A DNA stretch of 64,000 nt from Tyto alba (taxonomy: Eukaryota; Chordata; Aves; Strigiformes; Tytonidae). The notes beneath the pieces were generated by a model. That model was not told the origin of the DNA and did no database searches. It saw only the letters and a list, made by a program, of their open reading frames with translations. The stretch covers positions 10,243,752-10,307,751 of the forward strand of contig NW_024881301.1 in the NCBI RefSeq assembly GCF_018691265.1, written 5' to 3'. This document shows, one piece after another, positions 28,201 to 39,900 of this stretch (position 1 is the stretch's first letter; every line of letters begins with the position of its first letter). Both the position numbers and the translations under genes were made by a program.

Positions 28201-29885
28201 ACACAAGTGCTATCTGAACAAAATAGCAGAGTTATTCTGTGATTCTGGAATTTTTCACAAAGTAAGACAACACATTCCTTCAAGACATTTTAAGAACACA
28301 ATTTTGAATGAATAAGATCATATTCTTATTCTCATATTCTTACCTCACTGAGAGACTTAGCCCAAAAGTTTAGATGCAGATCAAGTAAATGAAGAATAAG
28401 GATAATAAGCAAATACTGAATACCAAAGTGTACTACAAGTCTTTAATTTCCTGTGTTTGAAACACATTTTTAGCTTTGGAGGCTATTTTTAACTCCTCTA
28501 AACTTTATGTTTTCAGAGGTGGAAAAAATAAATAGGCCATACCCTACAGAACAAAGTCCTTCTCTCACCCTTTCTCTTTAGGAAGTTCTGAGCTTTTGCT
28601 GTGCCCTTATGCTCAGCAAGTCGCCTCATCCCTTACCTGAAATTGCAAGGACTGAGCACTTTCCTGAAGTGCTGTGAGGGCAAGTGGACTTGTCATAAAG
28701 AAACTAAAATCACCAGGCTCCGGGCTGAATGCCATAGGTTGTCTCTCTCTGGATCTGGGCAGTGTCCCAGCTAGGACCAAAAAGTTTAAATTCAGTATTC
28801 ATAATCACACAGAGAAAAGAGTCAGAACCAGGGAGGATGATGAAAAATTGATGTAATACATTCCACTACCTGACATCACTCAAACTGAGAACCAGCTGTA
28901 ACTACTAAGTATTCTTAAAGTAAAGGCCTGTATAATATTTATTCCAGTAATCCTTGTCTTTCAGGTCACAAAGTTCCATGTGTCTCCAGGACACACAGAC
29001 TTTACATCAAAAGGTAAAATGGAAAGTATCAAACTTATTTAAATTCCTGTTCTCAGCTGGCATAAAGCTACACCACATGTAAACTGACCTGGTACAACCT
29101 GCCAAATGTTTGGGTAGCCTTTCCAAAGATGACTCTTTCTCATGACTCAGACCTGCTCCTTCTCAGGCACTAATCAGAGCAATTCCCATGAGTGCCTTGC
29201 ATCGTGCTTTAAGTCAGTTAGAAATGTTCCAGTGAGAGCTCTCTTCTGAGTTTCCCTCATCAAAAACTTCCACTGGCTTCATAAACATGGGTTTTTTTGG
29301 TGTGATGTGGAGCTTAACATTCATAAAGCTGACTTCTGGGATAGACGAGACAAAACTTGCTCTAGCTACAGTCAGATGCCTCTGAAATTGGAAACACTCT
29401 TCTCCTCCAAGGTCAGCTCCTCATTAGTAAAGGAAAACATTTTTAAGTGCTGGTTTAAGCAATTTGATAGCGGATCCAAAGGCAGACTGCATTTCAGGAT
29501 TACTCAAGGAAATAGAGGAAATGAACCATGTAAATTCTTTGTCAAACAGTTTTCTACACTCTTCAAATCTATTTTAAGGTTCAACATCTGCATGAAGGCA
29601 TTAACTTAGTTATATTTCTTCAGAACTTCCACGGAAATATCTTAGTTTTGGTACAGATCCAGAAACCAACCCTAGCTTCAACTGGAAATAAAATTTGAAA
29701 TCCTAATTCCTTGTTTCTTTTTGGACAGAACAGTCTCTGAAAGGACAGCTCTCAGGAGTCCAAAAGAGCTTGGACACAGCTGGCATACAGTCAGCTGCAG
29801 CTTCCTTCTCCACAGGATTTGATTTTATTTTTGAATTCTGCCTGGCACAAGTCTATTTTTAAAGTTGCTTGCATTTTTCTTTTAA

Positions 29886-29905
29886 TTTTTTTTTTTTTTT
29901 TTTTT
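29886..29905. repeat. T homopolymer, about 20 bases
   Basis: Simple T run in AT-rich intronic sequence. Confidence 0.85.
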
Positions 29906-32536
29906 CTTTTTTAAAATTGGCTAGGCAGCCCCTTAGAGATTTTCCACAAAATATCTGACCCCTTTTGATCATATATTCCAACAAACGGAAGGAAAACAGC
30001 TTGCTCAGCTGAAGCACCCTAATTAGCATATACTGTGATAACTCTTGGTCCTCCTCTAGCCTGCTGGCTACACAGCATGACTTCCTTGGGATTTTTGTTT
30101 GTTTTGCTTTTAAGCAGAAGTGTAATATTACTGAGAATCACCAGATGGCATTGCTGCAGATGACTTTGATATTTCTATTTACCTGACTGTACAGAGGACA
30201 GATATTGACAAAATACTTATTGCAATGCAGTGCAGAGTTTTTCCTGATGCTACTACTTGAGCTCTGTTATAGAAACATCATTTTCAAATGAAATATATGC
30301 AATCTCAATTATACGTTTGTATCTGCATGTGCTAATGCCCGAGTCTCACAATGTCATAAGGTTTGCTTGCAGCAAAGGAACATGCATGGTTGCACAGGCA
30401 AGGTTTAGAAACACAGACACAAGAAATGCGGAAGAAAGATGTTCTTTAGATTAATATCTCATTGCTTCTTAATTACTGTATTCTTTAAGCTCACTGAAAT
30501 GATCTATAGACTTTTTGAATCGTTAAAAGGCTACCTATTTAGTGGTTGAATCTGTTGGCTGAAGAGTTATAGCTACAGTGGTTGTTGCATCTGCAAATAA
30601 CCTGGGATCAAATGATGTAATAACTCACAGCTCATTAAATTCCTCTGAAGAGACCAAATGACATGGGTGGTAATTTTTAGTGCAGCCTATGGTGTATAAC
30701 ATACGCCAGCACTTCATAGCTGCTGCAGCTCCCAGCCTGCACAGCCCCGCTGCCAGGGGCGGGCTGAACCTGGGGCAGAGTGCAGTTGCCTCTGCGGGTA
30801 CGACCGATGCCGAGCGAGCAAGTACGAGGGTGAATGGACCTTCTCAACTGCTTAGATTTCAAGGCATGATGAAGTTGTGACATGGCACTTACTTCTATTT
30901 CCATATGAAGCAGTAAGATTGTATTTTCTCTTCTTAATTTCAAGATCCTTTGTTTAAAAACAAGGATAAACCACCATTTCACATGCAAGATTGCCTTATA
31001 AAAAAAGTACTTGCCTCCCAGATACATGCAGAAACTTCACTTTGGTAAGGTTAGGATTTTTTTTCCCCACTCACACTGTAACATTTCATCCCGTTGGTGA
31101 CAACAGGTTTGTGCCTACTCCCCCATTTTCACACTCAGGCTCAGTTTCAGCCAGATGCATTCACCCCACGGCATTGCCGCAATAGCACCAAGACCAGCGC
31201 AGGCTGCAGGGCCACCAGTTGGGCAGTCAACCGTAGCTGAGCTCTGTGCCACAGATAGTGCGTTAGCACTGGATTTATAGTTAGACTGAGCACACCCTCA
31301 GGAACTGAACAGCTACCCTGCCCCAGAAATGTACTCCTAATTTCAGAACTGAACCTCCAACACAATGTGGCAAAAGGAAATTAAAACCTGAGGCTCCAAC
31401 CACCACAGAATAGGCTAACAGGCAAAGGTAAGTATGATTTTTGCCCATAGTGTTTGCTTGTTATTTTTATCCAGATGCCCTAGAAAGCTGTGGGTCATTG
31501 CTCTGAAGGAATAATTTTGAATCTAGTGGATAGACAGCTCTCTTGTTTTTTTCATCACCATCAAGCCAGCATTTTCTTAGGCTTCCAGCAGTCAAAGAAA
31601 TTCCCAGTGTCAGTGTATGATCACAGCTTTGCATATTAGTGAATGAAAAGCCAGGCCCCTGAGGTAGTTGCTAATGTTGATGAAAGGAACCTTGCCTGTG
31701 AACAGGCAGTGGTGGTTTTGGGGCAAGAGGACAACTGTCTCATTTGGGGACATTAAATCTGTAGTATAGATCATAACTGCCCTTATGTCTCCCACAAAAG
31801 CATTTGAAACATCACCTCAGTGAGGATAAGACTGAGATACCATTCTCTTTTCTTCACATCTGTCTAGCTGTTGTTCCATTTTCCATTTAATTGAAGCAGA
31901 TATTAATAGAAACCACCAATGATACCTTTCATGTTTCTCTTGTGTGAGTCAGCCACAGGCAACGGCAAGGTAGTCAATATACATGGTTTTGGATAGAATT
32001 AATTCAGCTTTAATCCCCATTAAATGGATAGTGGCATGTAAGTCAGGTAGTAAAAGACACAAGTTGTCTGAAATGCTACTGGTGCAAGGGATGGGCCTTT
32101 GGGAGCCCAAGATTAAAAGATGAGAAAGATAACTCACTAAAATTCCCACAGCAGAAAATAGATACCTACAGCAGTCTTTAAATGCTTCTATGGATGTCCA
32201 AAGAGAGGGCTTCAAACGATTCTCTCTGCATTTTAAGGGGCTGACTACAGAAGCAGTAACACAAGACAGAACCACTGGATTACATTTTTAAATAACATTG
32301 CTTTGTTCATATTGTTTTTTAATAAAGCCAGCTACCCAGAGAAGAGACCAGGCCCCTGGGTGTGGTTGTACTACAAAAAAGGAGCACAAACAAGAAACAG
32401 TTTACAATAACAATTTTCCTCTTTCAGGCTTTTCAGTGCTTTTGGTTGATACATAAAGCCAACCCTCTCCATGTATTTACCACCATCCGCAAACATAGGC
32501 ACCATTTTTCTAAGTGACAGAAACAACCTCTTACAT

Positions 32537-32554
32537 AAAAAAAAAAAAAAAAAA
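32537..32554. repeat. A homopolymer, 18 bases
   Basis: Simple A run with no associated element. Confidence 0.88.
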
Positions 32555-33985
32555 GTTATTATCTTCTGTATTAATGATTACAGTTCTTTTTATAAAGGAA
32601 AAGTGATAACAAAGCCATTCTCAAAAAACTGAAAAATCACTCTGGGATACGCAAGTTGATCTAGGCGAATGCACACTGAAAAAATCTCTGAAGACTCCCA
32701 TTCTTCAGCTTTTGCCTCAGAATACATTTGACACAAGCTAATACCATACAATGAAGTAACATGCACCTTATATAAATCCTGTGTTTGTTGTGTGGTGCAA
32801 ACCCTGCGTTCACGCAATAACTACTTTTATAGCAGAAATGCTGTCACATGAATACTATTTCTTAAGGGTTAGTGATTTAGATGAGAACTGCTCTGCTGAA
32901 CATTTTTGGTAAAAGGATAGAAAGTGTCCTTTGACGACATAAACCAATTGACAAGCAGCTTTAAAAAAGACTGGAGTGAAAGATAAGGAACTTACAAGGT
33001 ATAAACAACTGCACCTGTGAGATAACACACAAAAAGGCAAAAGTTTAACCAGAAATTAAAGAACCAGGAAAAGAGATAGTAGGTACAGTGAAATAACAGT
33101 CAATATTAGTCATGAATATGAATAGTGCATGAGTAGTAAATTAAGCTTATGTAAAGCAGTGGAATGGATGCAGAGAAGTCAAAAGAAAGAGGCCCTCTCT
33201 CATCCTCTCCCCAGGGAAGAGCACACACATGTTTCTGCCTATTGCTTTCCTGAGTGAGAGGCAGATTTGGATTTTGGTTTCTGTTTTGCTTTTTCTTCCC
33301 TTTTAGCACTAATTTTGGTGACAGAATTTGGAATTCATCATGGTTATTTCCAAAAGAAAAGCAACTTCAAACATTAAAAAGAAGTTTTGTAAGTCTCACA
33401 TTTAGACTGAAACCTCTCTCTCTTGCAAGGCTTGAATAGTTTGAACTGAAGAATTGAATAACAGCAGGATGTGAACATGGATGTTTTGACCTGCGACCTC
33501 TTCTTCCCTTCTTCATTCTCACCTCTGAAATATGTCCTAGAGAGCTGTAACAGTCTCTCTGAGCCATTAAACAACACATCCAATAACTTGTAACTTTCAG
33601 AAAGGACAAAGATCACCTCATCTTTATAGAAAAACTCAACAGAAGGACCCTCTTCTGCTGGTAACCCACATTCTTCTTCAGCCTTGCCAAATCATGATTG
33701 CTCTTTTGGGGAGGAGAATGAGAGGAGACATGACCATGGACTTCTCTTCTATGAGCTTTTACCCCAGAATAATTTAGCTTGGATGCAGGAGGCACCGCAA
33801 CTACATCAGCCTTGATCTGTGCATAGTTTTAGGCCGATTAGTCTGTCCAGCTCCCTGGTGAAACATAGACTCTGTTATGGGCTCGGTGTCTGATAGAGAA
33901 GAGCCCATCCTTGATCTGATGGAGCTGCACAGAAAGGTACCTTCCTTTTCTGCTACCCCTCCAGATTTCCCTTTTTGTTACTCAC

Positions 33986-34226
33986 CAGTACTGCTCTGGA
34001 TGGTCCTCACCGTGGTGGTTGTACGTGGGGGAGATGAGGACCGCAGCGATATGCACTCGTCATCCTGGGAGCAGCCCTTCTCAATGGCCCTGACGTAGCT
34101 GTGGCTCCTCATGCGGAAGCAGCCCGGCATGGGCAGATCCAGCGCCTCCACTGCCTGAGACTCGAGTTCACTGAACACCGACTCGCAGACGGATTCGAAC
34201 TGACCGTTCACCTCCATCTCACTCAC
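33986..34226 (-). CDS. DLGAP1: DLGAP1 internal exon (241 nt), third GK-binding repeat
   Basis: Next exon downstream in the same minus-strand gene. It starts after a CTTTACCTGCAG acceptor with GTG AGT GAG ATG (V-S-E-M), phase 0, joining in frame to the CAG that ends the upstream exon. It has 80 intact codons plus one base, then a strong GTGAGT donor (phase 1). The peptide opens with VSEMEVNGQFESVCESVF, holds the repeat FRMRSHSYVRA at codons 37-47 and ends in a Ser/Thr-rich stretch, SSSPPRTTTTVRTIQSST. The remaining G is the first base of the following Val codon, as expected from the human protein. The methionine in LPMPGCF and the Thr-rich tail favour DLGAP1 over DLGAP2. Human DLGAP1, as I recall it, has Val where this copy has Ile in DDECISLR, a conservative change. 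At 241 nt, skipping this exon alone would break the frame. Confidence 0.95.
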
Positions 34227-36691
34227 CTGCAGGTAAAGACCAGGTAGGTTCAGTATATCCCATACACCAGCCTACCTGCTACAAACATTCACAAGCTACA
34301 GTGGAACAACGACCAACATCTGTTAGAAGATCCCTTTGTACATGAAGAACAGGTGAATTGCACATAAACACGTCCCAGTTTACAAAGCAACAATTGTCAG
34401 GGGGAAAAAAAAATGTACAAAAAGGGGAGTTGGAGGCTTTAGGCAGAGATTCAGTGGAGTTTAGGCTCTTAGATCCTGCCGAGACTAGTGGGAAGTTGGG
34501 AGTCCTCATAGCAGTGTCTGGTTTATCTCACCGTGGGCCCACAGCAGAGGTTGAACCTCTGGCCTTTATGACCATTACAATTAAAACCAAAAATCACTCT
34601 TTCTCTGTGGGATGAGAAAAAAAAAAATGTCAGTTTAATCCCTGTACACAATCAGTGCAACCCACAGGCAAATCACAGCGATAAACCTGAGGGGCTGGAA
34701 GCTTGAGGGTGGGAGTGGTAACAAACAGTTGGGAAGGGGAAGCTGATAAGGGAACCAGCTTTGCTGCAGGGGAAAAGCGTTTGTATAACTACATCTCTGG
34801 GCTGAGTTCTATGGCTGAAAGCTGGAGATATAATGCAATTCTCAGACCTTTTGTGGAGCCGACACTAGGTGGTGACAAAGACTTGCACTCACGCGGATTG
34901 AAGAACATTCAAAAACATGTGGCCTTAATGCAGATCTTACAAACCTGGAAACCATTTACCTCAGCTTAATTAGTAATGGATGCTCATGTTTCTAAACTAA
35001 GAATAGAGCCCTGAGCTTGCCATTATAGCACAATAATTATCACTGTAGGAAACATGCACATGGAAACCATCACTTGAGGATTTTGTTTGTTTTCAAGCAT
35101 GTGAAGGGCCAAGATTGCAAAAGGAGAGAAGACTGTGTTAAAGGGGTGGGAAAAACCTCTTTTCCGGGATGAATTTTACCAAGGAAAACATTAGGCTCAG
35201 TATTTTTACACATAAGCGAAAAGGGTAATCTCAGAGTAGAACACTTTTTCAAAGGGAAACTGCTTAAAAGAGCATGGAAGAGTAGTGGATAGTACATTTT
35301 AAAGAACAATCCTACAGTGGTGGAGAATAGCCATATCCCTGAGTAAATATCTCAGAATTAATGCTTTTTTTTAAAAAAAGACAACTTCTTCATATTGGCA
35401 AATAACACTCACTCTTTGGTAATCAGCTTTGTATAAGTATTAGGTGTTCAGCTAAATAAGTAACCTAACCTAATATTCATATAGTTGCCTCTGAGACCTG
35501 AATTTCAGTGCTGTTTCCTCCTAGATACATCCTGACCCTCTTTCTAGAGCCTCAGCCCATACCCTATGCAAAATGCCTCACTATAAAATACACAGGTGAA
35601 TACTCTGAGGTTGCAATGCCCATATATAGAATATCACAGAAATTCAAACTACAGCTCCATTCTGAATGGCACATATATTTATTATGGCCACAACTGAACT
35701 TCTGACATCAATGATGTCATGCACTTTTTTTGACATTGCAATGACCTGACATTGCCAACAATAAGGGTCTAGTATCTGGCACCACAAATCTTGCCCTGCC
35801 ACATGTCTGCAGTAGTGTAAAAAAAATCTTTTATCCAAATTAATTTATCCAAATGATCCATTTATGCAAACAAGAGAAAAATCATACCAAGGAGCTACAG
35901 GATTTAGCAGATGAACTACTGGCCCACTGCCCTGTGGACTGCTGGCACTTTTGCATTTTGTTCAGAACTGTCCCTGACCAATTCAACTGTAAAAGCATGT
36001 TGTATGCAAGGACAGCATATTTTATGATGCTAAAGCTCATAAACTGAATGTGTCACAGCAAACTTTATTTTTTTTTCTAGTTTAGAATGAGCATGAAGAG
36101 ATCTTACAGAATTTCAGGGCAGTAATACTTTTGCACTTAATACATATATACTGTGACATTTGTAACGTATAGGTGAAAAGTTCAGAGGTGCATGGGTTTA
36201 AGAATTTATACATAAAGAAAGCTTTAAAAATAAAATACTAATAAAACTGTGAAATACAAAATACTGTGGACTTAACTTTCCTTTAGCAACTCATTCAGCA
36301 TGTGAATGTGCTTTTTTTTTAGGCATTCAAAAAAATTTGATTTCAGGTACTAAGCACAAGATCCCTAAGAGAACCTTGTTTAAAGACACTGCTGATGAGC
36401 ACCTGCTTTTGGGAAAGAAACACGAAAACCTAGACTGCACTTTCAAGCAGATTGTGTGTTGTGCCACTCATCTGTTTGCAAAGGGCAGGTTATGGCATTG
36501 TCAGATGTTACCCTCCCAAAAACAAGACTGTGTGAAAACTTTCCTGTTTTCTTAAAAACATTTTGAAAATGTGTGGCATGCAACAGCCTGATTCCACTTA
36601 AAGCAAAATCCCGTCTCTTCCACTGCAAGGGCTAGGCTGGTGTCCAGCGTGGTGGCTGCTTTCCGGGCCGCCATGGGTGCATGTCACCCAC
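34227..36691 (-). other. DLGAP1: DLGAP1 intron between the two recognised exons
   Basis: This is a 2465-bp intron of phase 0 with a GTGGGTG donor at its high-coordinate end and a pyrimidine-rich CTTTACCTGCAG acceptor at its low-coordinate end. It is AT-rich apart from the exon borders. I see no repeat family, RNA gene or further exon in it. Small open frames near 34358-34615 and 36337-36555 look like chance. Confidence 0.85.
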
Positions 36692-36869
36692 CTGACTGAT
36701 GGTGCTCATGGCTCTCATGTAGCTCTCGTTGCGGGAGCGGAACTTGGGGGACGTCAGCAGCCCTGCGGGGTCCAGGCTGTCCAGGCTCCTGTTGATGGAG
36801 ACTTCGCTCACTGCTCTCAGGTAACTGTGGCTTCGGATCTGAAGCTTTGGCGAGTGCTCACTGGATATC
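36692..36869 (-). CDS. DLGAP1: DLGAP1 internal exon (178 nt), GK-binding repeat region, upstream of the pair
   Basis: Internal exon of the postsynaptic density scaffold DLGAP1 (SAPAP1/GKAP), which links PSD-95 family guanylate-kinase domains to Shank proteins at excitatory synapses. Read on the minus strand it starts after a CCCAG acceptor with one base (G) completing a split codon (phase 2), then has 59 uninterrupted codons and ends exactly on CAG followed by a GTGGGTG donor (phase 0). The peptide carries two copies of the family's R-x-x-S-Y-x-x-A type repeat: IRSHSYLRA at exon codons 11-19 and RSRNESYMRA at codons 44-53. Known for the family: phosphorylation of the serine in such repeats promotes binding to PSD-95 GK domains. 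The peptide matches DLGAP1 as I remember it better than DLGAP2, including the run LDPAGLLTSPKF. The intact frame and consensus splice sites argue against a processed pseudogene. At 178 nt, skipping this exon alone would shift the frame. Confidence 0.95.
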
Positions 36870-36910
36870 CTGGGAGGTTTGGGAAAAAAAAGAAAAAAAC
36901 AAAAAAAAAG
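36870..36910 (-). promoter_or_regulatory. 3' splice site with extended polypyrimidine tract
   Basis: On the minus strand, the bases before the AG at 36871-36870 form an unusually long T-rich tract. On the plus strand it appears as A runs interrupted by single G or C between about 36883 and 36910, followed by CCCAAACCTCCCAG. This serves as the acceptor of the 178-nt DLGAP1 exon. The length of the uninterrupted T blocks suggests slippage-prone, length-variable sequence beside an exon. Confidence 0.75.
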
Positions 36911-39900
36911 GAAATAGATTTTTCATCGAATCTGAGTGGTCTCACTAGGAGTGGGGTAAAGAAAGGAGAGGCCCAACAGTAAGTCTGGCTGCATAATCCT
37001 AAACACATCTGAACACCCACTTCTTGAAATGCAGTTTGTAGGAGAGGTAGGGGCTCTATGCCTCTAAAGCGTTGCTCCTCTGCGAAAACCTGGTGCCGAT
37101 CAGTCCTGCTGGTGCTGTGACTCTGACACCCACGTACATGCCCGTGTAACAGGGCTGCGTCTCATGGAGCTCTCAAGGGTGTATGGATAAACAGGGTAGG
37201 CAGATCATGCAACACCTGCATGTGTGCTTGTGGTGCATCTAAACCTGGGAAATCATTCCAAGAACTTGAGGCACTTGGTAAGCTTTGATGTGTTTTAAAT
37301 TGTATTTTATTTCTGGCTTAAGTTGAAAGTTGAGAAAATGTAGGCTAGAAAACTAGCTTTACATGGCTTGATGTCAAATTAGAAGTTTAAAAAACAAAAT
37401 TATGCTCCTGAAATGATAATATTCCCCAACTTTCCAATACCAGTGACAGATGAGATGAGCAAGTAGTCAGGAGCAAATAAAAAAACTCCCATAGGTAATG
37501 TTCACAAACTGCAGTAATCCTTCCATATGCGCTTAGAGTCAACTAGCAAAGGTTATAACGTGTAGCTACAATCCTCCACATGCGAGATATTTTATCCTCT
37601 GAAAATGCTGTCTAAGTGCTGTCTTCACAATCTGAGACATCCTATAAAGATGTGATTCACAAAAAGTGATCCATGTCGTGCCTCTTATGCAATACAATTA
37701 GTTTAGGGGATATTTGTTTTTAAACAATTAACTAATGGAAAAAGTATTCTTTAATATTTTTATTGGAATATCTTTAACATTCTCCAAGTATTATGAAGTA
37801 AACAAAGATATTAACTACATTCTCCATTTTTAAATATAAATCTCACATGGATGTTTGCAGGTGTATGAAAGAAAAATCTGTAACCTAATCACAGGCTTAA
37901 TCTTGGTCCCCCACTTGGTAGAAATACATACACAGCTGACCTGAAAGAAGAGAGTCCATTTTATGTCTAATTCCTCAAACATTTGCAGATATTTTGTATT
38001 CAAGTAGCTAACAATGGTAATTAGTATGAGCAATTTCCCAGTGGCATGCACAATTCTGGTAATTGTCAATGTATTTTAGGAGGACAATTCCATTGTGTAA
38101 TCACACACCTAAGTAGTTCAGAAACTGGGTCTGTTTCTGAATGGTACAATACCGTAATAAAATCTAGGTCATCTCTACAACATCATATTCTCTGGCTGCT
38201 AATTATCTGCCTAATAAAAATACATAAACTTATGCTAATTACTCAAGATTCCTGTCACAAGATGAAGATAAAGCCTTTGCTTGCCATTTTCACTGTGCGT
38301 ACAGTGCAATACTCACAGAAGCCACATTCATACACTTTGACTCCTTATGCCATTTGATTCTACATGACAAAAGTAGAAAACTTTTTAGACATCACAATTA
38401 ATGGCATTCCAAACTCAAAAAAAAGAAGAGAAAATGATGGAAAAGTGACTGTTACTAGCAGCTAGCTATAACGTTTTGATAACTAACACTAACCATGGAA
38501 CTAAAAAAACTTTGTCTGTTATTTAATAAAAAAATAAGGAAATAAAAAATTTAAAAAGATAAAATAGAATAAATAGTTCAACAGACAATTTTTCAGATGT
38601 ATGTGAGCTACTTCACCACCCTGCAGATCTGTTAAGTGATGAGCATTGCCTGAAATGCATTTCTTAAATTAATTCAAAATGTGTTTTATGAATATGTTGT
38701 GAAGAGTTTGCTGCCAATATGTGACATGCAAAATTCAAATATGCTTGATTAGCTGCCAGTTAGTCAAATACGTCACCTGAGGCTGTCACTGTTCACTGAT
38801 TAGCTGAGCTCACAAGAAGACTGCAACACATCACCAAATTCAGTGCATAGATATTGCCAGACAGAAATTTGCAAGTGCTGAGGCAGGTGCCCTTTAAAGA
38901 CTGGAACCAATATGATAAGACACAGGTACCCATAGCAGCAAGATTTTGCTGTGGCAGCCAGAGTACAGACCAGATCAGATGCTCCAAGTGTCATGGAAAG
39001 TCACCACAAAAAGTATAGAAATTAATTTTCTGTATGCATTAGTGTTGCATAACAGTGTTCTCCTAACTCTGCTTTGAAACAAAGGCATCCATCCATGAAA
39101 GTAAATGTTTCCCTGTTGTTTCAGATGTGGGTGGTCAGCACCGCTACCTTCTTTTTTTGACTTGCTTTGTTCATGACTATATGACTGGCCACTTTGGCAC
39201 ATATCAAGAACCATATTTTACAGGTGGCCACTTAACTTAGCTTGTGCATACCTCCCATCTGTTGTATAAAGCAGATTAGGATATTGGCAGCTGTTGGAGC
39301 AGGTAGCTCCTTCATACTGATTGTTACAATCAGTAGTTTCACTAGATGTAGTGATGGGAAAAAAAAAAAAAAAAAGAAAAACGATTTAAAACATAGACAA
39401 AGAAACATCTGAAAGTTTGCATTTATAATGATTACTACTGCTTTTATAGCCGTGTAATAAATTGTCACTATATTCTACAGTACACTTTAATGAACAGCTG
39501 AAATGCCACTAGAAATTTTGAAAACATTCGGCTTAGGAATAAATCTGGCTATGTATGACAGGGGAAGATCTGAATGTCTAGTTTATTTTCTGAGTTACTA
39601 TTACCAGTAACCTCTAAATGAAAATATTTGCTTCCTTAAGGGTTCAACTCCATCTTCTATTTATCCTGCATAAACTTCTGTTTGCACCATCAAAATTTCC
39701 ACAACTAAGTATGACAGACAAGGGACTGACTTTGGGACAGCTCTTTGGCCAATACAAAATGTTCTGTTAGCTGCACCGGATACAGTAATTAGCAGAAGGA
39801 GGATGTGAATTATTAAAGAACTTGAACGAGCTCCCCAAGCATGCCGCATCATTTTTGTGCTGCAGTGCCTGCCAGTGTGACATGGGACAAGCACTGAAGG

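Larger units (their letters stand above)
15006..33985. other. Non-coding, probably the intron downstream of the 241-nt DLGAP1 exon
   Basis: About 19 kb beginning, in transcript order, at the GTGAGT donor at 33985. It holds homopolymers and a TTG microsatellite but no recognisable transposon. I looked for the next DLGAP1 exon, whose protein begins SSCITTYKK in the human sequence I recall, and did not find it. Moderately GC-rich pieces near 15520-15940, 26830-27000 and 27880-28200 carry open frames without any known family. Confidence 0.6.

Noticed and set aside
28225..28250. ATTCTGTGATTCTGG, resembling a CR1 octamer tail
   Set aside because: The CR1 block normally found just upstream (AAGGTCCCTTCC-like) is missing, and fewer than two full octamers are present.
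30677..31027. 116-codon minus-strand frame, considered as a further DLGAP1 exon
   Set aside because: The peptide shows no similarity to any part of DLGAP1 that I recall.
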